Assembly (NCBI GenBank): GCA_050953365.1
Contig: JBMNMN010000004.1
Location: 75,910-139,909 of the forward strand
Length of the DNA: 64,000 nt
Source of the DNA: UBA1426 sp050953365
GTDB taxonomy: Bacteria; Bacillota; Clostridia; Peptostreptococcales; Anaerovoracaceae
Direction of reading: 5' to 3'
A program made the position numbers and the translations under genes. The notes under the pieces are model-generated. The model ran no database searches, had not been told where the DNA came from, and was given only the letters and a program-made list of their open reading frames with translations. Positions 9,646 to 19,923 of the stretch are shown in pieces; the first letter of the stretch is position 1, and the number at the start of each line of letters is the position of its first letter.

Positions 9646-9777
9646 TTAGTTTTATGGGGAACTGCGCTGTTGCGCTGTTGTAGTTTTATGGGAACTGCGC
9701 TGGTTAGCTTTATGGGGAACTGCGCTGGTTAGCTTTATGGGAACTGCGCTGGTTAGCTTTATGGGGAACTACACTGT
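9646..9777. repeat. Five-copy 24-25 bp tandem repeat
   Basis: Unit TTAGCTTTATGGGGAACTGC followed by GCTGG. Units differ mainly by GGG versus GGGG, and an 8-base partial copy (TTGCGCTG) sits after unit 1. It lies in the probable 5' leader of the SLH gene. Confidence 0.85.
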
Positions 9778-9926
9778 GCAAAATTTCAATTAATGCATTG
9801 CCGTTTTACGGAATACTACAGTTTGATGTTGAAAACTGTGCAAAATTTCAAGTAGTGCATGATTATTTGTAAATTTATTCAATAAATATAGAATTTTGAC
9901 ATGCATTAATTGATTTTTTGAACATC
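9775..9926. repeat. Dispersed interrupted palindromes
   Basis: Three copies of the GTGCAAAATTTCAA...TGCA element (near 9775 and 9836, and a diverged copy near 9901), as in the gap before the phosphoglucomutase. The rest of the gap to 10064 shows no gene. Confidence 0.55.
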
Positions 9927-10064
9927 AGAGGTCATGTTTTACTGCAGTTTACCATAACCGTACAGGCGCGGCTGGTTTTTTGCACAGCAATATCAAGGGC
10001 CATAAGGGCGCGAAGAGGGCGCCTCTGATATCTAATATTACTTGAAATTGAAAAGGAGGTACAA

Positions 10065-11135
10065 ATGAATAAAAGCATTTCCGTGATAAGAACCGTATCA
10101 GCGTTGGCGGCGGTCCTTTTGTCCGTGATTTTGGTGTTGAACAGTTCAGTTGCCTTCGGTCAAGGACAACAAAAGATTTTTAGCGATCTGGACAAAAGCC
10201 ATTGGGCTTACGAAAACATCATGAAAATGACACAGACGGGCTTGATTGCCGGTTATCCCGACGGTAGCTTCCGTCCCGATGCTCCCGTTACCCACGGGGA
10301 GTTTATCCGGATGGCAACGATCGCAGCCGGCCTTTCTTCTCTGCCGGCCAAGCAGGGTGAACACTGGGGTCTTCCGTATTATAACACCGGTCTGAACAAC
10401 TTTCTGTTCACCCGATATGACATTTCGGAAAAGCACCTGGACAAACCCATAAAGCGAGGCCATATGGCGCTGATCTCCAGTGAAATAATAAAGGATAAAA
10501 GTCAATGGGATAATTATTCTGAAGTACTGGAACGAATCGAGGATGTGGACTACCGGACTCAATATGAGCACCATATTGTCCGGGCATACAGCGCGGGCAT
10601 TCTTGCCGGTTATCCTGACGGAACGTTTCGTCCCTTTGAAACATTGAACCGCGCAGAGGCGGCGGCGGTGATTCAAAGACTGCAGGATTTCCTGCTTGAA
10701 AACAGAGGGCAGAAAGCTGCGGAAACCGATTCCGGGTCTGAAATTATATCGGAAGAAGAACTTTCCGAAAGTGAGCGAGATACTCGCGTACCGCTCATAG
10801 ATACGGAACCTTTTGATACCTCGGTTCCCAAAGGAACTTTTATGGCGCGAGTGCGAAACTTCCACATAGATCAATCAGAAAAAACAGATGCGCTAAAGCA
10901 GATACTCTGTCGGCAGTTCCCGGAGGAAGGTGAAGCCATCTTTAATGCATTTATAAGCTTTTCCAAAATGGACTCCGGGGGTAAAGATCTTGGAATCTGC
11001 AAGCAATATGTGATGGAGTACCCGGTTTTATTCAATCTGGTCGGAGACGGCTACGACATCATGGTTTTCCCGAAAGATTTTCAGGACGAGTATTGGGAGA
11101 CGGAGCCCGGACAGGTAAATGTTTTCTTCATATAA
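10065..11135 (+). CDS. Secreted SLH-repeat protein
   Basis: A 356-aa protein with a clear signal peptide (hydrophobic 9-30, cleavage after VAFG). Two SLH repeats are recognisable: 'FSDLDKSHWAYENI...GYPDGSFRPD' (about 40-90) and 'DVDYRTQYEHHI...GYPDGTFRP' (about 160-205). SLH domains bind pyruvylated secondary wall polymer. A Ser/Glu-rich linker (about 220-245) leads to a 110-aa C-terminal domain I do not recognise. AAAGGAGGT precedes the ATG. It is 81 bases before the 2035-aa secreted protein, so it may anchor or accompany that protein. Confidence 0.85.
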   Translation: MNKSISVIRTVSALAAVLLSVILVLNSSVAFGQGQQKIFSDLDKSHWAYENIMKMTQTGLIAGYPDGSFRPDAPVTHGEFIRMATIAAGLSSLPAKQGEHWGLPYYNTGLNNFLFTRYDISEKHLDKPIKRGHMALISSEIIKDKSQWDNYSEVLERIEDVDYRTQYEHHIVRAYSAGILAGYPDGTFRPFETLNRAEAAAVIQRLQDFLLENRGQKAAETDSGSEIISEEELSESERDTRVPLIDTEPFDTSVPKGTFMARVRNFHIDQSEKTDALKQILCRQFPEEGEAIFNAFISFSKMDSGGKDLGICKQYVMEYPVLFNLVGDGYDIMVFPKDFQDEYWETEPGQVNVFFI

Positions 11136-11216
11136 AAGAGTGGGAGGCTTATAAAATGTGGGAGGCTGGAAGAATGTTTCGTTTGCCACCCAGCCATAAG
11201 GAAGAGGAGCAATAAA

Positions 11217-14200
11217 ATGAATATGTACAAAAGAGGGCGCGTGAATTGCGTAATTCTTTTATTTCTTTTGGTTGTCCTTCTGATTGTGCAGGGCATCGAT
11301 CCCGTTGCCGTTTTTGCCGGAGAGAAACCGGCGCTGAAAACCTTCGAACAGCTGACGGAAGGCGAGAAGCAACGGGTTTTGGAATCGCTCATGGAAAAGG
11401 GCATCGTGCCGGACCGGATCAAAGTGGGCGGAGGCACCTATTCTCTCAATGAATCCCTCTGGTATTCGGAAGGGATCATCGCCTACGGGATTACGGCCAA
11501 TGTGAATGCCGCCAATCAGACCACCGGTTCTCCCAACTATAAAAACGGGCAATACCGATATTGGGGTTACGATGTGAACGGAGGTCTCTACGGCAACGAC
11601 AATTTCCCCAGGGATTCCGACTCGGGTACGGCGGCGTATAACAAAGATTGGCTGACAATCGCGCAGATCCGGGTAAATCAAACAGCCATAAACTACATCG
11701 GGAAATTTGCCATGGAGGCGGGGTTTTCTCACGGGGAAAAATATGACACCGCATCTGCTTTTCTCGATGAAAACCCGGCATGGCGTGGCGCCGGCATAGA
11801 TGAAGACTATATTTTGGAGCACTTTTATTTTAACTCGGTGCTTTCCGACAGCGGATTGACCCGGGGACAGTTCATCGGGGTACATAGAAGCCGTTATGAC
11901 AATAAACTCTATTATCAGACTTTTTCCGTGAAAGGGGAAGTGATGCTCTTTGAAGTTCCGCCGGAAAACCCTGTGCCTCAGGAGCCGGAAGAACCGGAAC
12001 CAATTCCTCCTGAGCCCGGATCGGATATCCATGCGGATGCGGAGCTTTTCCTTCCGCCCGTTACCTATGTGGGGCATCCCGCCCTTGCGGAAGACAATTC
12101 CGTTTTCTGGGTGGAGGGAGAAGCCTGGTCGGCGGCCAGAGCCTATTCGGAGGGCAAGGCTGACAACCGGTTTACATCCGGTGGCGGTTCGGTGAAGCGC
12201 ATTTCAAGTACACGTGCCACCGTCACATATTCGGCGCCGGGCGATTACGATGTGACCCTTAGAGTAACACCGGAAGGCGGCAGCGCGGTTTACGATACAA
12301 AGTCCATTCAAGTATTGGATACGCCTGCCATTATCTACAACCTTACCGGCCCGCTAAAGCAGAACCGAAAAAATACCCTTCATATTTCGGTTGCGAAAAA
12401 TCCCGGCGTAGATTTAACTGCCCTTTGGGTCAAGCTGGAACACCCTGCTACCGGAGAATCGGTAACTTTGCATCATAGGATGGGCGCAGGCGAGAACAAC
12501 GCAGCAGAAGGCCCGACCATTAAAACAAGGCCTATTGAAGCGCTGGCATCCGATTCCTATTTCATCAACTGCCGCGTGGATTTCCTAACAAAAAACACGG
12601 AAAACACCGACTACAGCCTCACTATTTATGCGCAGGAGAAAAACGGGAAAAGCGATCAGGCAACCTACGATTTTTCAGTGGCTCAGGACAAACCTCCTGA
12701 AGCAAATATCTTTTTGGAATCCTGCTATATTCGCAACGAAGCATCTAACAAAGCGCAGATAATTGCAGAGGACGGTACGGTTACCGACGGTGATCAGGTT
12801 GAGCGGGCATGGTTTTATCGGGAAACAGATGATGCGGAATGGATTCCCGTTGCTTCTATGGAAGGCTACACGGATTACTCTTTCGGAAGCGGGAAAAAGA
12901 TCAGCTTCTTAAAAGAGGGAGTGGGACCTTTTGAAATGAAACTGGCTGCAAAAGACGTATGGGTGGAGGAAACCCTTCCCGAATACATTTCAGAAAGTGA
13001 CTATCTGACTGGGGAAACTGTCTGCTCATCTGAAGTGATCAATGTAGCGCCGGTGGTCAGTCTGAGTCCCATTTCGGCGAAGACGGCGAATATAACCATT
13101 TTGGCGGGAGGTGAAACCGAATTCAATCGGATAAAAGCTAACCTGTCGCGTTTGGAGCAAGAACTATTAAGACAAAGAGTAGACGCCCATATCATTCTTG
13201 AGAAAATGACGCCTGCAGCTTCCGAACCCGGCGGCCAAGCCGCAACGAGGACCATGACGGTAAGCACTCCATTCGGATATGAAGGAGAGTGGACATTTTA
13301 CGATGACGAAAATTATATAGTAGACGATGAGAGGCTCTATAAAATCGATGCAAGCTGGCCAAGCACGGACAGCGGCGGCTACCCGGAATCTCCATATACC
13401 ATAAGCTGTTGGAATTGGGATGCGGTTTCCGGAGAAAAGAAATGGACTTTTACCTTTACTGAGCAGCTGCTGCCCGTACCGAAAAGCGGCCCCTGCTTCA
13501 CGCAGGACGATACGGGGATGTACCTGTATTTTGTGGCGAGCGGGAAGACGTTAATCCTGACAAAGGATACGGGTTCATTCCTTACGCTTCTAAACATGGA
13601 AGTGGGGAAAAACTGCTTTGTAGAGAAGGATTTCATCTACACCATTAAAAAGGATGGAATATACAGGATATCTGCATTGTCCGGCCGGGTGGACAAGATC
13701 TTCAACGGCGCTATTCTGGAGGGAGTATGCAGACGATTGGAGGGAAGGGTACATTTCGTAACGAGTCAAAGCGAATCCATGTTTCGCGGTCTTTTTGATC
13801 CCGAGAACGGAAGCGTGGACCTTGAACCTCTGGCCTTTGAGTCTCAAGAATTCGGTCTGCCCGTACACACGCTGTTGGGTGTGGACGTTGAAGGAAACCT
13901 GATCATCAATACGGTCACTCGGAAAAGGACCAGCTACGGAGATCTGGAGAATACCTATATCACCTGTGCCCGGGTCTACGGGAGGGACAACCGGTTGCTT
14001 TTTGCAGCGCCGGGGTTTAGCTCCAACCCGTCGCCTAAATGTACCGTGACCCCCGTCTACGATGAAGGAGGGCGTTGCAATTATATTGTCTACACGTGGG
14101 ACAAAAGCAGCAAGAGCAGTTACAGCAATTACGCCTACCTGTACGGCGTACGGAACGGTTACGTTAAACAGGCCGGCATGAGCGGTTCTGAGGAACTCAC

Positions 14201-17200
14201 TGTCTCCAATCGCGTGCCTTTTGCAAGGGAAATTGACGGCCGGGTTTATGTATGCAACGGCGCGTATTGGGTGTGGGTTTATAATATGGGATACGGCATC
14301 TACCCTCAGAGGACCAAGGTATTCGTATTCGATCCGGAACAGGATACGGTGCGAAGCGGAAACTATTACGGCGAGTTGGGGATTCCGCTCAGCACCATTG
14401 AAAACGGGTTCTCCTCCGATGTGCTTACCGCCGTTCAGGCGGGATATAACACGCCGGGCGCCGGCGAGAGCCGGACTTATGTATTGAAGTGGGATCAGTC
14501 TCTTCCCCGGATCCTTAACCGTTATGTTTCAAAACATTTCAAAGGAGGAAAGGACATCAACGCCCTGATCCTCTATGATGAGACGAATGACGTAGCAGGA
14601 TATGACGAATCTCTGCCTCTTTTCGATTCCCTGCGTTCCCGGGTAGAAGGACAAAACGGCAGGCTGATTTTGGCGGATCGGGATTTGGTAGAAGGGGAAG
14701 GGCTGGGAGACACTATACTTGCCGTCGGGGATAAGGAAAAGAACCTGCTTGGGGTTTCAGTGGAAGGGGGGCAGGCGGGCAGCATTGCGAAAACCTATAG
14801 ATTAGAGCCGAACCAAACCTACTATTACGAGTATGAAATCAAACGAGCCGACGGCGTTGCAGAAGATTCGTTGGAAATATTCCACCTGACCGAAGCCCAG
14901 CGGGGGGCGCAGTTTGCATCCGACGGATACCGGACTATAGAATCATATTATGAAGATTTCGAGGATAAGGATACGAATCCTTTCTTCACTTTGGTCCCGG
15001 ATTGTATTGACGAGGGTTATTATAAGGGAGCTAACCTTTATAAGAAGAGCAGCAAAAATACCTATGGTTACCACCCTCATTCGGCAGATTCCACCAAGCT
15101 GACTTTCACCGTCCCGGAAGGGAAAAAAGGGTTTTTGTCCTTTGACTATCTTCTTCAGAAACAATATGAATACGGCGGCGGCGCATCCAATTGGACCCAA
15201 AGCTACGTAAAGATTGACGGGGAATTGTGGAAGGCCTGCGCTCCAAATTCCGGAACGGGACATTACAGCCACCCTGAGCTGCTGCAGCCGGGTGAGCATG
15301 TTCTGACCTTTTTTGCCAGCGAATACGGGAGCCAGATCTGGGCGAAGATGTGGCTTGATAACATAAGGGTGGATCTTTTAGAGCAGGCGGAAGGAGACTT
15401 GTCTTTGACGGCGGAGTCGGAAAATGTTCTCATAGAACCCCTTTCGGGAGGCTATATATCTGTGGAAGGCAGTTTCAGGACGCTGCCCCGGGTGGTTTCC
15501 TACGGGCACGTAGACAATGCAACGGTAATCGATGGAGAGATCGGATCTGTAGCGCATACAGTTTGGACTAACACCAATCCGGACCGAAAGGCTTTCGATT
15601 TCCGGATCCCCGACGGGAAAACTGCTATATTTACTCTAGTTTCTACCCTATCCAAACCCAGATGGAAAAACGACCGAAACTATGCCGTGTCCTACCAGCT
15701 CCCTCTCTATTATGCAAATAAAGAGGACGGATGGATTTACCATCGATGGAATTGCCTTGCGAAAAATAAGTACAGCGAGGATGCGATGCGCAATTGCCCT
15801 GACGATTACAAGCTGAATCCGGGCGAACTGGAGGGAACGAAAACCTTTTCTTTGACCGCCTCTTCCTACAATAACACCTCGGGAGATTTCACAAACATTA
15901 CCTCCGTCATTGTGGACTCCGGTCATAAAAATTGGGGTAAGCAGGATTATTTTCTCACCGGAGCCGGCGGCAATATAAAATACTTCCTCCAAAAGCAGGC
16001 GTACACCGGCGCAAAGCTGACATTCCGACTGCCGGAGGGAGATCACCTTATTCGAAATCTAAAGCTGTATACCATACGTGACGGGATCAAGGTTTATGCG
16101 GAAGCCGAGGCGTTTTCCGATTCCTCCGCTCTGGCCAAATGGACGGCCCACAACGCAAATGCCGCCATTATACAGGAATTGCCGGCGGATAAGGAAGAAA
16201 AAGGCTTGGTCTATAAACTCAACGAACTGGTAGGGTATGGAATTGACTATTACGACTATGAAGAGGATCCTTCCAAAAAGCAGTATTGGCGCTACACTCA
16301 CACGCCGTTTAGCATGGGCCCGCATCCGGATGCGGCGGTTATTTTGGATGATGCAGGCGAAGTTGTGTCGATAACGGGAACCGTCTTGAATGAACCGATT
16401 CAGCGCTTTTCCGTGGACGGGAAATATACGGTGGAACACTGGCAGGAAGACAATACAACGAGACCTGCGGTGCCGGAAGGCAATCCGCATTACGACAAAC
16501 CATCCAATGTGGAAACGCTGACATTTTATGTGGAGGGAGGCGGCAGCGGACCTTGGATCGAGTCCGTCGCTACTGTTCCGAAGGTGGTAAAGGAGGGTGA
16601 CAATTACCGCTTGCGGATCTGCGTGAACGATGCGGAAAAAGATGAACTGCGGCTTACCACAGAGCTGTACAAGGACCGGGCATTGATCTTTTCGCAAAAT
16701 CATGCAGGGATCCGCGTCGATGCTACGGGAATCTATCCTCCGGTACTGACAGATTTGGTGCCTGTTCCGGCTGAGATTGGCAGGTATGAGGTGGTCTGCA
16801 CTGTGAGAGACCAGACGGGAGTCGGTATGGCAAGCTATAGCTTCGTCGTTGTTTCGGACGGAAAGATCACCGGCCGGGTTTACCACACCGACGAATGGGA
16901 TAAAAACCGCAAGAAATATAATATATCCCTATTCGGGGAAGAATTTAATCAGAAAGTTTCCTATGAAGAGTACATTGCCATGAAAGCGCCAAGAAAACGC
17001 GGCACCAATGTATTTTGGTCCGGAGAGCGCTTCCTGCTTTCTGCCGAAGTAGGGGGCGCTCCGAAAAGGGTTTCGGTTGAAATCCCGGGGACAGGATATC
17101 AGACTCTATTAACGTCTACGGGTACGAAAAATTCACAAGGGGAGACCGTATACCAAGGAGAACTTTGGGATAGAACCATGCTCAACCGGTGGGGAAAAAA

Positions 17201-17324
17201 CAAGCCTCAGCAGGTAACTTTCCGTTTCATTGCTGAGTATGAAGGCGGAGTAGAGAAAACTTTTGAAGAAACCGTTATCGTTGACAGTACCACAGATTAT
17301 TGGCTGCTGCACAGGTTGTGGTAG
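11217..17324 (+). CDS. Giant secreted surface protein, 2035 aa, function unknown
   Basis: The N-terminus has a signal peptide (hydrophobic about 10-34, ending VFAG). A Pro/Glu-rich linker lies at about 250-268. It is followed by beta-rich segments, including a PKD/Ig-like module ('APGDYDVTLRV', about 340-360) and a long region with repeated aromatic-Gly-Asp patterns that looks like beta-propeller or carbohydrate-binding folds. I see no SLH repeat, LPXTG motif or membrane tail, so its wall attachment is unclear. The neighbouring SLH protein could supply it. No enzyme motif was found. GGAAGAGGAG precedes the ATG. Confidence 0.75.
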   Translation: MNMYKRGRVNCVILLFLLVVLLIVQGIDPVAVFAGEKPALKTFEQLTEGEKQRVLESLMEKGIVPDRIKVGGGTYSLNESLWYSEGIIAYGITANVNAANQTTGSPNYKNGQYRYWGYDVNGGLYGNDNFPRDSDSGTAAYNKDWLTIAQIRVNQTAINYIGKFAMEAGFSHGEKYDTASAFLDENPAWRGAGIDEDYILEHFYFNSVLSDSGLTRGQFIGVHRSRYDNKLYYQTFSVKGEVMLFEVPPENPVPQEPEEPEPIPPEPGSDIHADAELFLPPVTYVGHPALAEDNSVFWVEGEAWSAARAYSEGKADNRFTSGGGSVKRISSTRATVTYSAPGDYDVTLRVTPEGGSAVYDTKSIQVLDTPAIIYNLTGPLKQNRKNTLHISVAKNPGVDLTALWVKLEHPATGESVTLHHRMGAGENNAAEGPTIKTRPIEALASDSYFINCRVDFLTKNTENTDYSLTIYAQEKNGKSDQATYDFSVAQDKPPEANIFLESCYIRNEASNKAQIIAEDGTVTDGDQVERAWFYRETDDAEWIPVASMEGYTDYSFGSGKKISFLKEGVGPFEMKLAAKDVWVEETLPEYISESDYLTGETVCSSEVINVAPVVSLSPISAKTANITILAGGETEFNRIKANLSRLEQELLRQRVDAHIILEKMTPAASEPGGQAATRTMTVSTPFGYEGEWTFYDDENYIVDDERLYKIDASWPSTDSGGYPESPYTISCWNWDAVSGEKKWTFTFTEQLLPVPKSGPCFTQDDTGMYLYFVASGKTLILTKDTGSFLTLLNMEVGKNCFVEKDFIYTIKKDGIYRISALSGRVDKIFNGAILEGVCRRLEGRVHFVTSQSESMFRGLFDPENGSVDLEPLAFESQEFGLPVHTLLGVDVEGNLIINTVTRKRTSYGDLENTYITCARVYGRDNRLLFAAPGFSSNPSPKCTVTPVYDEGGRCNYIVYTWDKSSKSSYSNYAYLYGVRNGYVKQAGMSGSEELTVSNRVPFAREIDGRVYVCNGAYWVWVYNMGYGIYPQRTKVFVFDPEQDTVRSGNYYGELGIPLSTIENGFSSDVLTAVQAGYNTPGAGESRTYVLKWDQSLPRILNRYVSKHFKGGKDINALILYDETNDVAGYDESLPLFDSLRSRVEGQNGRLILADRDLVEGEGLGDTILAVGDKEKNLLGVSVEGGQAGSIAKTYRLEPNQTYYYEYEIKRADGVAEDSLEIFHLTEAQRGAQFASDGYRTIESYYEDFEDKDTNPFFTLVPDCIDEGYYKGANLYKKSSKNTYGYHPHSADSTKLTFTVPEGKKGFLSFDYLLQKQYEYGGGASNWTQSYVKIDGELWKACAPNSGTGHYSHPELLQPGEHVLTFFASEYGSQIWAKMWLDNIRVDLLEQAEGDLSLTAESENVLIEPLSGGYISVEGSFRTLPRVVSYGHVDNATVIDGEIGSVAHTVWTNTNPDRKAFDFRIPDGKTAIFTLVSTLSKPRWKNDRNYAVSYQLPLYYANKEDGWIYHRWNCLAKNKYSEDAMRNCPDDYKLNPGELEGTKTFSLTASSYNNTSGDFTNITSVIVDSGHKNWGKQDYFLTGAGGNIKYFLQKQAYTGAKLTFRLPEGDHLIRNLKLYTIRDGIKVYAEAEAFSDSSALAKWTAHNANAAIIQELPADKEEKGLVYKLNELVGYGIDYYDYEEDPSKKQYWRYTHTPFSMGPHPDAAVILDDAGEVVSITGTVLNEPIQRFSVDGKYTVEHWQEDNTTRPAVPEGNPHYDKPSNVETLTFYVEGGGSGPWIESVATVPKVVKEGDNYRLRICVNDAEKDELRLTTELYKDRALIFSQNHAGIRVDATGIYPPVLTDLVPVPAEIGRYEVVCTVRDQTGVGMASYSFVVVSDGKITGRVYHTDEWDKNRKKYNISLFGEEFNQKVSYEEYIAMKAPRKRGTNVFWSGERFLLSAEVGGAPKRVSVEIPGTGYQTLLTSTGTKNSQGETVYQGELWDRTMLNRWGKNKPQQVTFRFIAEYEGGVEKTFEETVIVDSTTDYWLLHRLW

Positions 17325-17373
17325 CAGATAGTGAACGGCCCGTAAGAATCTTTGGTTAGCTGATTGAAAGTTT

Positions 17374-17511
17374 CAAATAGATCTAATATCGCGAGGAATA
17401 TATTGGAAATGTTGAGACATATTATTCTTGGATATTAGATCTATTTGCATTTAATAGCTTTTTTATTCTAACACTTTTATTGACTAGAATGATTAGAAAG
17501 TGTTAGAATAA
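17374..17511. repeat. Two perfect inverted repeats
   Basis: First, CAAATAGATCTAATATC (17374-17390) with its exact complement at 17431-17447, a 17-bp stem with a 40-base loop. Second, TTATTCTAACACTTT (17463-17477) with its complement at 17497-17511, a 15-bp stem. They lie between the giant gene and the truncated ATPase regulator and could be operators, a terminator or a mobile remnant. Confidence 0.8.
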
Positions 17512-17543
17512 TATCAGATTGGTGAAGGAAGGGACTGAAACAA

Positions 17544-18455
17544 GTGATTAAAGATACGGACGGGGATAAATATGAAGAGATGCGTTCTTTCAACCAAAAT
17601 TTAGATTTTGAAACTACGTCAGAAGAATTTAAAAAACACGGTATGAATTTTGGCAAAGAACAGATGAGAACGCTTGGACTTGTCAATACGGATGGTCTTT
17701 TTACCAACTTGGGTTTACTGCTTTCCGATCAAAATCCTTATACAATAAAAGCGGCAGCGTTTGAAGGAACGTCAAAAACAACTGTGAAAGACAGGTTTGA
17801 ATTTACTGGGTCACTGCTTAAACAGTTGAATGAAACGTATCAATTCATTGATCGCTATAATCGAACCAGAGCAGAGTTTTCCGGACTGCATCGCATTGAC
17901 ATACGTGATTATCCGGAGGCTGCTTTGCGGGAGGCACTATTAAACGCAATCATACATCGTGATTATGCGATGGGAGGAAGTACCTTTGTCAGTATTTTTG
18001 ACGATCGCATTGAAATTGTTTCGATTGGGGGATTAATCAAAGGATTAACGGTTGATGATATCATGTTGGGAATATCCTTGCCGAGGAATGAACGATTGGC
18101 AAATATTTTTTATAGATTAAAGCTGATCGAGGCATATGGTTTCGGAATGCAGAAAATCTTTGGTTCTTATGAAGGAAAGACTATTAAACCGCAAATAAAA
18201 AGCACAAATAATGCGTTTAAGGTAGTTCTGCCTAATGTCAATGAAATTGCAGCAGGTAGACTTGGATTAAATGACAATGAAAATGCTATTATGGAGTTGT
18301 TGGATAAAGAATACAGCGTTACACGGGCAAAAGTACAGGAAACTCTTTCCTTGTCACAATCCATGTCGATTCGCTTGCTTAAGCAGCTGACGGATAAAGG
18401 CCATATCAAGCCGGTAGGGAACGGAAAGAACAGAAAGTATATAAAATTAAAGTAA
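17544..18455 (+). CDS. RecG-like / AlbA-type ATP-binding regulator, N-terminus missing
   Basis: A 303-aa protein matching the C-terminal part of 'putative DNA-binding domain / ATP-dependent helicase RecG-related' proteins. The HATPase-like block is present: 'ALREALLNAIIHRDY' (N-box), then 'DRIEIVSIGGL' and 'LPRNERLANIF', followed by a winged-helix tail ('VTRAKVQETLSLSQSMSIRLLKQL'). Full-length members begin with an AlbA_2 domain of about 150 aa, absent here. The start is a GTG with GGAAGGG 11 bases upstream. Upstream sequence contains stops, so this is a truncated gene or a short variant. It may be non-functional. Confidence 0.75.
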   Translation: MIKDTDGDKYEEMRSFNQNLDFETTSEEFKKHGMNFGKEQMRTLGLVNTDGLFTNLGLLLSDQNPYTIKAAAFEGTSKTTVKDRFEFTGSLLKQLNETYQFIDRYNRTRAEFSGLHRIDIRDYPEAALREALLNAIIHRDYAMGGSTFVSIFDDRIEIVSIGGLIKGLTVDDIMLGISLPRNERLANIFYRLKLIEAYGFGMQKIFGSYEGKTIKPQIKSTNNAFKVVLPNVNEIAAGRLGLNDNENAIMELLDKEYSVTRAKVQETLSLSQSMSIRLLKQLTDKGHIKPVGNGKNRKYIKLK

Positions 18456-18530
18456 TGCGATTGAATTGAAAATAGAAAAGTCGGGTCGCCATATGGTAAA
18501 CACATTATTAAAAAGGGAGAGGCAACAGAA

Positions 18531-19694
18531 ATGACCAAAGTGGTTTTGCAGGATTGCCACGAGTACGATATCGATTTATTGATAGATAAGATCAACGCCG
18601 GCGTGGCGCTATTGGGCGGATGGGAAACCATTGTATCGCCGGGAATGACAGTGCTTCTTAAAGTGAATCTAATCGGACCGAAGCCTGCCGATTCGGCAGC
18701 AGTTACGAATCCCATGTTTGTTCGGGCATTGACAAGAATTTTAAAGAATCTGGGATGCACTGTTTGGATCGGCGACAGTTCCGGCGGCGCCATTGCCGGA
18801 ATTGCGCCTACTGGCCGGGCTTTTTCCGTTTCGGGAATTGAAAAAGTGGCAAATGAAGAGGGAGCCATTATAAAAAACTTCGACAGGGAAGGCGCTGTGG
18901 AAGTGGCCATTGAAGGCGGCCATGAGGAGAAAATGTATTTAGCAAAACCCATGTTTGAGGCGGATGTGGTCATCAACCTTCCCAAACTGAAAACCCATAT
19001 GGCTCACATTTACACCGGTGCGATTAAAAATCTTTTCGGATGTATTCCGGGATTGAAAAAAGCGGAATATCATCGCATAGCCCCCGACCCGAAAGACTTC
19101 GGCATGATCATAGCCGATATTCACAAAGCAACCAAAGTGGATCTCCACATCATGGACGGAATATATGCCATGGAGGGCGAGGGGCCTACTGCCGGCCAAA
19201 GGTATCATGCGGGGAAAATTCTGATGAGCAGGGATCCCTTGGCTCTGGATACGGTGGCTGTGGCCATGCTGGGGTTGAAAGCAAAAGACGTTCCCATTCT
19301 GGTGAGCGCTCGGGAGAGACAACTGGGATGTTCGGACCTGAAAGAAATTGAAATCTTAGGAGATTACGATTCACCCCCGAGGCTTGCAAATTTCAAACTC
19401 CCCATTTTACGCAGCGCAAGAAGGCGCAACCAGTGGATTATAGGCGCGGTTGTCCTTTTTTTGAAGACAAGACCGAAAATCAACAAGAAAATCTGCAAGC
19501 ACTGCAATATGTGTGTCGAAAGCTGCCCTGTGCAGGCGATCGACAGGAACACCAAGAAAATAGATTACAGTATATGCATCGAATGTATGTGCTGTCATGA
19601 ACTGTGTCAGTATAAGGCGGTGAAACTCAGAAGAGTCAACCCGTTGATGGAAGCCGTCGTGCGAGTCGGGTCATGTTTCGGGGTAAAAAGTTAA
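18531..19694 (+). CDS. DUF362 domain protein with two 4Fe-4S clusters
   Basis: A 387-aa protein. Residues 1-300 match DUF362 ('KVNLIGPKPAD', 'GDSSGG', 'NLPKLKTH', 'YTGAIKNLFG', 'MDGIYAMEGEGP'). The C-terminus has two ferredoxin motifs, CKHCNMCVESCP and CIECMCCHELC. The second has an extra Cys beside the usual pattern. Such proteins are common in anaerobes and presumed to be electron-transfer or iron-sulfur partners; no reaction is established. AAAGGGAGAGGC precedes the ATG. It stands alone. Confidence 0.9.
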   Translation: MTKVVLQDCHEYDIDLLIDKINAGVALLGGWETIVSPGMTVLLKVNLIGPKPADSAAVTNPMFVRALTRILKNLGCTVWIGDSSGGAIAGIAPTGRAFSVSGIEKVANEEGAIIKNFDREGAVEVAIEGGHEEKMYLAKPMFEADVVINLPKLKTHMAHIYTGAIKNLFGCIPGLKKAEYHRIAPDPKDFGMIIADIHKATKVDLHIMDGIYAMEGEGPTAGQRYHAGKILMSRDPLALDTVAVAMLGLKAKDVPILVSARERQLGCSDLKEIEILGDYDSPPRLANFKLPILRSARRRNQWIIGAVVLFLKTRPKINKKICKHCNMCVESCPVQAIDRNTKKIDYSICIECMCCHELCQYKAVKLRRVNPLMEAVVRVGSCFGVKS

Positions 19695-19923
19695 TTAGCA
19701 ATTAAGCAATTATTTCCATTCTTTATTCCGGGAAAGACAGAACAATTACCGAGAAAAGAGGAACTTTTAACAGTCTTGTTGCGTCAGATATTATCGCCTT
19801 GATAAAGTCGTGTTTTAATGCACCAAACGAGGGGAATTAAAGTATTTACCTGGAGGAACTTTGACAATGTATTGTAGTAAATCCGGATAAGAAATAATTT
19901 CTTTCAGCAACACTTTACATTTA

